A stretch of DNA of 11,003 nt from UBA2040 sp047637535 (GTDB taxonomy: Bacteria; Bacteroidota; Bacteroidia; Flavobacteriales_D; Crocinitomicaceae), in assembly GCA_047637535.1 (NCBI GenBank), contig JBLIKY010000067.1, forward strand, positions 1 to 11,003, given 5' to 3'. Both the position numbers and the translations under genes were made by a program. The notes under the pieces were generated by a model that was not told the DNA's origin, made no database searches, and worked only from the letters and a program-made list of their open reading frames with translations. Below, piece by piece: positions 7,174 to 11,003 of the stretch (the first letter of the stretch is position 1; each line of letters opens with the position of its first letter).

Positions 7174-7623
7174 ATGAAGCGCATTAACGAGTACAAAAAA
7201 ATGTTTGAGATTGATAAAGCTATCGATCTTAAAGAACTGAAATCAACTTATAGAAAGCTCGTTAAAAAGTGGCATCCTGATAAGTTTTTAGATGACGATC
7301 CTCAGAAAGAGGAAGCTGTAGACATGGGCCGCAGAGTAGTAGATGGATACCATTTCTTAGTGAGCATTGCTCCAGAAACGGTTGAAGCCAATCGCCCAGA
7401 ATACGAAAAAATGATTGCTGAATGTGGTATCAAAGAAATGAACCACAAAGGATTACTAATGACCTTAACATTTACTGACGGATCGAGATACGATTACTTT
7501 GGAGTAAATGCTGCTCTTTTTAGAAAATTCCTTAATTCAGACAAACAAGTAAGATTCGCTAAGCGATTTATCTTTACTAGTTTTATCTATAGAAAATCAC
7601 AAAAAGCGGCTGAACAGGAATAA
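7174..7623 (+). CDS. J-domain and KTSC-domain fusion protein
   Basis: 149 residues. Residues about 5-63 form a short J-domain: helix II STYRKLVKKW, then the HPD motif (His34-Pro35-Asp36) that stimulates DnaK ATPase, then a third helix. Residues about 92-142 match the KTSC domain, with LTFTDGSRYDYFGVNAALF and a basic aromatic end, ...SFIYRKSQK. KTSC is a small domain linked by family knowledge to nucleic-acid or translation factors, with unproved function. The classical DnaJ Gly/Phe linker and zinc domain are absent, so this is a specialised co-chaperone-like protein that may recruit DnaK to whatever KTSC binds. The ATG at 7174 has an AGAAAATGAAG context; a 9-codon out-of-frame mini-ORF (7158-7187) overlaps the start. 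A single-gene unit is likely, since strong terminators lie on both sides. Confidence 0.82.
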   Translation: MKRINEYKKMFEIDKAIDLKELKSTYRKLVKKWHPDKFLDDDPQKEEAVDMGRRVVDGYHFLVSIAPETVEANRPEYEKMIAECGIKEMNHKGLLMTLTFTDGSRYDYFGVNAALFRKFLNSDKQVRFAKRFIFTSFIYRKSQKAAEQE

Positions 7624-7696
7624 ATAGCAACTGATTTTTAATATCGGATATTCTATTTTACAACAAAAATATATACTCGTTTGATTATGAGTTCTT

Positions 7697-7734
7697 AATG
7701 CCCTAAAATGTTCAATACATTTTAGGGCATTTTT
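7697..7734 (+). terminator. Strong terminator after the J-KTSC gene
   Basis: A perfect 15-bp stem (AATGCCCTAAAATGT, 7697-7711, with ACATTTTAGGGCATT, 7717-7731) has a 5-nt loop (TCAAT) and runs into TTTTAGTTT. It lies 74 bp after the stop codon. Confidence 0.85.
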
Positions 7735-7747
7735 AGTTTAATTCCCC

Positions 7748-7775
7748 CGCTCCGCTGGGTTTTCAATCCTGCGGC
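7748..7775 (-). repeat. REP-like hairpin element, copy A (inverted)
   Basis: Read on the minus strand it begins GCCGCAGG and ends CCAGCGGAGCG. CCGCAGG pairs with CCAGCGG (one A-A mismatch) around a 9-nt loop (ATTGAAAAC). It matches copy B at 23 of 28 positions, in inverted orientation. It starts 13 bp after the J-KTSC terminator. GC-rich stem elements like this, outside genes, resemble REP sequences mobilised by REP-associated tyrosine transposases; no such transposase is in the window. Confidence 0.65.
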
Positions 7776-7786
7776 GGCAATATTTT

Positions 7787-7800
7787 AAAAAGCGCTTTTT
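7787..7800. repeat. 14-bp perfect palindrome AAAAAGCGCTTTTT
   Basis: Self-complementary with no spacer, 11 bp after REP-like copy A. It could be a protein-binding site or a remnant hairpin; nothing decides between these. Confidence 0.4.
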
Positions 7801-7950
7801 ATTCCTAAGGTTTCTTAATAACTTCAAGTAAATGAAACGAGGGGTTAAGCAAAATATGGAAAGCGTTTTAGAGGTCGAGCTAATCGGGCAAATATTGGTA
7901 ACTTATAATTAGATCAACTATATTTTAGAAATGGAAGGTGGATGTATAAG

Positions 7951-7978
7951 GCCGCAGGTTTACAACTCCAGCGGAGCG
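7951..7978 (+). repeat. REP-like hairpin element, copy B
   Basis: It begins GCCGCAGG and ends CCAGCGGAGCG, with the same CCGCAGG/CCAGCGG stem as copy A and a different 9-nt loop (TTTACAACT). All five differences from copy A fall inside the loop. It lies 175 bp from copy A in opposite orientation, like a bipartite REP pair. It ends 5 bp before the duplicated J-KTSC tail. Confidence 0.65.
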
Positions 7979-7983
7979 TTGGC

Positions 7984-8028
7984 AGTTTTACTTATAGAAA
8001 CTCCCAAAAAGCAGCTGAACAGGAGTGA
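7984..8028 (+). pseudogene. Remnant of a second J-KTSC gene (last 14 codons and stop)
   Basis: This 45-bp stretch encodes SFTYRNSQKAAEQE and a TGA stop. The intact gene ends SFIYRKSQKAAEQE and TAA at 7579-7623. The two match at 38 of 45 bases, without gaps. Three differences are synonymous third-position changes (TCA/TCC, GCG/GCA, GAA/GAG), one swaps TAA for TGA, and the other three bases change two residues (I to T, K to N). This pattern suggests divergence while both were coding, followed by loss of the front of the second copy. No similarity to the rest of the gene is seen upstream. The break is 5 bp from REP-like copy B. Confidence 0.65.
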
Positions 8029-8228
8029 ATTTTCTTTCTCAATTACTTTATTGACATATTTCGACGGTAATGATTCTGCTTAGTCCTATTATAATTTTTC
8101 ATTTATTATGAAAGGATTAGATTGGTTTGATATGGTGTAAAGCAATAGAACACTGACGTGTATCAATTTACTAAAAGACATGGTCAATTCTTCATTCCTT
8201 CATGGTAAGCAGTAGCTTCACAATAGAT

Positions 8229-8253
8229 CAAAAATTATTCAGAATAATTTTTG
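8229..8253 (-). terminator. Hairpin over the ClC stop codon, probable terminator
   Basis: A perfect 11-bp inverted repeat (CAAAAATTATT / AATAATTTTTG) has a 3-nt centre. On the minus strand it covers the last codons (K-N-Y-S-E) and stop of the ClC gene and ends in a U-rich arm. It is AT-rich, so strength is uncertain; its symmetry could let it act from either side. Confidence 0.5.
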
Positions 8254-10079
8254 AGGAGCGTCCGGTAATTAGTCAAGATTTGAGAGCGACTCACAAAACC
8301 TTCGAATTCTCGTTTTTCATTTAAAATCGGGAATTGCCATACATCTGCTTGGTCAAACATCTTGGTGACTTTCATGACGGAATCGTCACACGCAACAATG
8401 TATGCAGGGTTAAGTGTCAAAGCACTTACGTTAGATTCTGTTAAAGGCACTTTACCGATAAGGAAAGAAGTAAGTTGACTGCGATTAATAATTCCCCAGA
8501 AGTGATTGTTCTCATCTATTACAGCCATAATGTTCTCCTTACTTCCTTTGAATTTTTGAAGCAATACTTCCATGCTATCCGATGTGTCTACAACACTGGT
8601 TGGAATGTTGACACAATCGCGCAGATTGATATGGGAAAGAATGTTTTGGTCTTGTCTTGTAGTGAATATTTCTCCTTTTTCGGCCAATTTGCTATATACA
8701 GGATTGATAGGTGAAAAGAACTTATTGATGGCAAAGGCGATTACAGAAACAATCATCAAGGGAATGAAAAGGTCATAACCACTGCTGGTTTCGGCAATAA
8801 GAAAAATTGCGGTAAGTGGGGCGTACATGGCTCCAGACATTACACCCGCCATACCGACGAGCATAAGGTTTGTAGTTGGCACATCGGCAACTCCCATTAT
8901 TTCCAAGGAAAAACCAAAGAGATAGCCTAACAACCCCCCTGAAACTAGAGAAGGAGCGAAATTCCCTCCGTTTCCACCAGAACTAAGGGTGATACTCGTT
9001 GCAAAAGCCTTAAGTAAAATTGTCAAAGTCAAAAAAGAAATAATCACTAGGGTGGAGGGTTCAAAATAGCGAAATAAACTACCATCGATTAAATCATCAA
9101 TGTTACCCTGATGTAAGGTTCTAATATTGAAATAACCCTCTCCAAAAAGAGGAGGAAAAGCAACGCATAAAATGGAAAGCAGGGCTCCGCCAATAATGGC
9201 TCGGAGGATGAAATGTCGTTTAAATCGATCGAAAAAGGCGTGAACCATTTGACCCACAATTAAAAAGTATCGGGCATAAAAGCCGGTAAATATACCCAAA
9301 GCGACATAAATGAAGGTATTGGCATAATTGAAGGTGTCTCGAGCTTCAAAATTGAACAAGATATCGTCATTTAAAATGATCGTCGACAACAAGCTACCAC
9401 AAATGGCGGCGATAACCAAGGGGATAAAATCGGTAAATACCAATCCAACTAAAAGCACTTCAAAAGCAAACATGACCCCAGCAATCGGCGCGTCGAAGGC
9501 GGCAGCGATACCTGCAGCAGCGCCAGAAGCTAGGAGTAAGGTACGCTCCTTAAATCCTAATTTATAACGCTGTGCATAATTGGATCCAATAGCCGAACCG
9601 GTAACAGCAATAGGAGTCTCTAAACCAACCGAACCACCAAACCCGACAGTGACACCACTTTGAAGGATTTGAGAAAACATCTTGTTTTTCTTTACTTTAC
9701 TCGTGTTTTGAGAAATGTCCTTTAATACAAAGGAGAGCTCTTTGTCTTCCTCTGATTTAAAAAAGAATTTCACGATAAGTGCCGTCAAGGTTATCCCAAG
9801 CATGGGAAATATAGCATAAAAGAAAAATCGATTAACAAAGGGTACATCGTTTGCGATAAACGCTTGAATATAGTGAACGAACATTTTCAGTACAACACCT
9901 GCGAATCCAGCGCTGAGTCCTACTAATATTCCAGAAAGAATAAGAAATTGAGAACGAGAAAGTTTCTCGCTAATCCAAAATAATAGGATTTCAATAACAT
10001 TAAACTTCCTGTACGGATATTTTATAAAGGCCTTCTTAAAATGTAAAAAGTTTATATAAAGTCTCTTTAATTTATACAT
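8235..10079 (-). CDS. ClC-family chloride channel/transporter with C-terminal CBS domain pair
   Basis: 614 residues: a basic N-terminus, a ClC membrane core (about 40-455), then two CBS domains (about 480-545 and 553-610). Core motifs seen: GFGGSVGLETP (151-156 VGLETP; Glu154 aligns with the gating Glu148 of E. coli ClC-ec1), GGNFAPSLVSGG (GxFxP anion-site motif, 371-382) and NPVYSKLAEKG (Tyr462 aligns with Tyr445). The position of the ClC-ec1 proton glutamate Glu203 appears to be Val208 (AGVMFAFEVLL aligned with AGILFIIEEM), and the usual GSGIP serine loop is not recognisable (region ISQNTSKVKKNKMF). These are traits of a distinct CBS-containing bacterial subgroup, so whether it is a channel or a proton-coupled exchanger is open. 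CBS pairs usually sense adenine nucleotides. The protein is in the inner membrane and looks monocistronic. Confidence 0.95.
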   Translation of the reverse strand: MYKLKRLYINFLHFKKAFIKYPYRKFNVIEILLFWISEKLSRSQFLILSGILVGLSAGFAGVVLKMFVHYIQAFIANDVPFVNRFFFYAIFPMLGITLTALIVKFFFKSEEDKELSFVLKDISQNTSKVKKNKMFSQILQSGVTVGFGGSVGLETPIAVTGSAIGSNYAQRYKLGFKERTLLLASGAAAGIAAAFDAPIAGVMFAFEVLLVGLVFTDFIPLVIAAICGSLLSTIILNDDILFNFEARDTFNYANTFIYVALGIFTGFYARYFLIVGQMVHAFFDRFKRHFILRAIIGGALLSILCVAFPPLFGEGYFNIRTLHQGNIDDLIDGSLFRYFEPSTLVIISFLTLTILLKAFATSITLSSGGNGGNFAPSLVSGGLLGYLFGFSLEIMGVADVPTTNLMLVGMAGVMSGAMYAPLTAIFLIAETSSGYDLFIPLMIVSVIAFAINKFFSPINPVYSKLAEKGEIFTTRQDQNILSHINLRDCVNIPTSVVDTSDSMEVLLQKFKGSKENIMAVIDENNHFWGIINRSQLTSFLIGKVPLTESNVSALTLNPAYIVACDDSVMKVTKMFDQADVWQFPILNEKREFEGFVSRSQILTNYRTLLKNYSE

Positions 10080-10113
10080 ATTTTTTGCTCAGGAGTGTTA
10101 TAGAAAGAAAGCG

Positions 10114-10144
10114 CAAAAGTACTATATTTTGAATAGGGTTACAA
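10114..10144 (-). promoter_or_regulatory. Promoter of the ClC gene
   Basis: On the minus strand: TTG (10144-10142), 20 bp, then TACTTTTG (10121-10114), a full match to the Bacteroidota TTG-N19-21-TAnnTTTG consensus. It predicts a leader of about 25-30 nt before ATG 10079. Confidence 0.65.
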
Positions 10145-10474
10145 GTTGGTTAATTTCCAAGTAATTGTCACTTGAAAAGTGGTTTATTTAAGGCCTTTTA
10201 TTTTACTGGGAAAATTCGTCGTTTGGTCGTTCCACACTTCGTGTCCCTAGGTGCATATTGTGCAATGAATGCATTTTATCAATTTGACTAACATGACTTG
10301 TTAGCTTGCTGACTTCAAGTCTTGTGATGGGACAGAACAATACTTTTTTATCTCTTTTAGAATGCCTTGACTTCCAAAACCAGACTCAGCTATAAAGACG
10401 ACCTTTTTCGATTAACTCAAATTTACGCGTGATTTTATCTTACTCCCCAGGTTTTGGCTATGATCCATAGATTG
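10145..10474. other. Gene-free interval upstream of the ClC gene
   Basis: No protein family or RNA is recognisable on either strand. The longest suggestive frame is a minus-strand stretch without a start (10301-10411, encoding KVVFIAESGFGSQGILKEIK among 36 codons) closed by stops at both ends; it might be a decayed gene fragment but matches nothing I can name. Confidence 0.5.
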
Positions 10475-10506
10475 TTTATAACGAAGAAAAGATTCTTCGT
10501 TATAAA
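10475..10506. repeat. Long perfect palindrome 1 (14-bp arms)
   Basis: TTTATAACGAAGAA, a 4-nt loop AAGA, then TTCTTCGTTATAAA. No mismatches and no T-tract follow, so a simple terminator is not the best explanation, although one for the decayed T9SS gene on the minus strand is possible. Confidence 0.6.
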
Positions 10507-10510
10507 TGCT

Positions 10511-10537
10511 CATTAACTTTCTTTAAGAAAGTTAATG
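10511..10537. repeat. Long perfect palindrome 2 (13-bp arms)
   Basis: CATTAACTTTCTT, one central base, then AAGAAAGTTAATG. It starts 4 bp after palindrome 1 ends. The two palindromes are not copies of each other. Confidence 0.6.
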
Positions 10538-10591
10538 TACTTATTTACTGGAATAATTAAAATCCGATTATATGGTAGAAAATGAAACTCC

Positions 10592-10858
10592 TTATTGTTT
10601 TATGATTCTCTCTTCGTACTATCCTGATTCTGTTTGAACCTTTAACAGATAAACCCCATTAGGTAAATCAAATATGTCCATCGAAGATGTGCAGGTATTT
10701 TCTTTAAGCAATGTTCCCCTTAAGTCGAAAAGTTGTATTTGGCTAACCCCGGGATGATTTACAGTAATAAAACCTATCGTTGGATTAGGGAATACGTTTG
10801 GCTTTTCTTCTTTTTGACCTTCATAAATGGATGCAGAAAGTGGGGAGCTGACAATGTA
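10592..10858 (-). pseudogene. C-terminal fragment of a T9SS-secreted protein (type A sorting domain), decayed
   Basis: Read from 10858 on the minus strand, the frame encodes a linker (YIVSSPLSASIYEGQKEEKP) and a T9SS type A sorting domain: NVFPNPTIGFITV, QIQLFDLRGTLLKE, FDLPNGVYLLKVQTESG. In T9SS organisms this domain directs export through the outer membrane and is then removed. The frame stops at TAG (10619-10621) directly after TESG, yet the next codons are YEERIIKQ and TAA (10592-10594), exactly the usual terminal strand of the domain, so the TAG looks like a nonsense mutation. Upstream the frame is closed by TAG TGA (10859-10864) and no passenger protein can be read. The gene has therefore lost its front and its last strand. 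Confidence 0.8.
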
Positions 10859-11003
10859 TCACTAAATAAAATTGTAATTGAACGAGGGATTTCTAAAGTA
10901 AATCTCATACTTAACCTATTGGGTAAGGAGTTAGACGAAACTATAGAACATAATTTGCATTCTGAAAGTCGATTAGACGGTATAGATATGTCTGTGTGCC
11001 GTA
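10754..11003 (+). CDS. Possible small lipoprotein, partial at right edge
   Basis: An open frame from ATG 10754 runs off the window for 83 codons. The start looks like a lipoprotein signal: basic MIYSNKTYRWIREY, hydrophobic VWLFFFLTFING, then Cys27. After it, IVIERGISKVNLILNLLGKELDE has the spacing of the SmpA/BamE-type motif (I-x-x-G-x-S-K-x-x-V/L...LG-K). The first 105 bases lie antisense to the T9SS fossil, and the Phe run is simply the complement of its Lys/Glu-rich linker, so the signal peptide may be chance. The downstream part (from about 10846) reads as more protein-like than its antisense frames. Real but with another start, or spurious, are both possible. Confidence 0.3.
   Translation, partial: MIYSNKTYRWIREYVWLFFFLTFINGCRKWGADNVSLNKIVIERGISKVNLILNLLGKELDETIEHNLHSESRLDGIDMSVCR

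Larger units (their letters stand above)
7735..8228. other. Gene-free but structured interval between the J-KTSC and ClC genes
   Basis: About 0.5 kb with no intact gene. It contains the two inverted REP-like hairpins, a 14-bp palindrome and the J-KTSC tail remnant listed separately. Only tiny frames are open, for example 7832-7912 (26 codons) and 7931-8083 (50 codons, running through the REP element and out of frame with the remnant); neither resembles a protein family. From 8029 to 8228 nothing further is recognisable. Confidence 0.6.

Noticed and set aside
7832..7912. A 26-codon frame starting MKR, like the J-KTSC protein, thought of as the front of the lost paralogue
   Set aside because: Only MKR is shared, the rest does not align, and it is out of frame with the remnant at 7984.
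7931..8083. A 50-codon open frame running through REP-like copy B and the J-KTSC tail remnant
   Set aside because: It is in a different frame from the conserved tail, whose codon-level conservation is clear; its composition matches no family, so it is a by-product of the GC-rich repeat.
8049..8096. TTGACA and TATAAT motifs resembling a sigma-70 promoter
   Set aside because: The spacing is about 33 bp, far beyond 17 bp, and Bacteroidota do not use that consensus.
9328..9567. Plus-strand open frames inside the ClC gene and other genes
   Set aside because: They are antisense shadows of strongly supported coding sequences, with no family features.
10301..10411. Minus-strand frame with KVVFIAESGFGSQGILKEIK, considered as a gene or transposase fragment
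   Set aside because: No start codon, 36 codons, stops at both ends and no recognisable family.

Overview
The window looks like a piece of a Bacteroidota chromosome, most likely a marine or environmental Flavobacteriales-type bacterium. The signs are: a TonB-dependent receptor with an N-terminal carboxypeptidase-like domain paired with a DUF4249 lipoprotein; a C-terminal type IX secretion (T9SS) sorting domain; AT-rich DNA with almost no Shine-Dalgarno sequences; and several promoters of the Bacteroidota form TTG-N19/20-TAnnTTTG. No prophage, insertion sequence or CRISPR array is visible.

Left part (1-3516, minus strand). A pirin-family gene and an NfsB-like nitroreductase (cut by the window edge) lie 8 bp apart. 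A 10-bp palindrome sits inside the apparent promoter in front of them, so they look like a small, probably repressed, redox or detoxification operon. Upstream is a translationally coupled pair (TAATG overlap): a membrane protein with TPR-like helices, one membrane segment and a LemA-like outer domain, followed by a TPM-domain membrane protein with a zinc-ribbon-like part and a Gly/Ser tail. LemA/TPM pairing is known; the TPR-LemA-like fusion is the less usual part.

Middle (3586-6833, plus strand). Divergent from that pair are a TonB-dependent outer-membrane receptor and, 4 bp later, a DUF4249 lipoprotein. They form an uptake or surface-binding unit with unknown substrate, ended by a probable terminator.

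6856-8234. A solitary tRNA-Asp(GTC) with its own promoter and terminator is followed by a small J-domain/KTSC-domain fusion protein with a strong terminator. The next 0.6 kb has no intact gene but is structured. It holds two inverted copies of a 28-bp REP-like hairpin whose differences all fall in the loop, and a 45-bp frame-conserved remnant of a second J-KTSC tail that begins 5 bp after one REP copy.

8229-11003. A ClC-family anion channel/transporter with two C-terminal CBS domains (minus strand, own promoter, hairpin over its stop codon) is followed by about 500 bp of mostly non-coding DNA with two adjacent long perfect palindromes. Next comes the decayed C-terminus of a T9SS-secreted protein, with a premature stop and its front lost. 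At the edge, an open plus-strand frame overlaps that fossil in antisense and could encode a small lipoprotein. The right end therefore looks like a degraded, rearranged junction.
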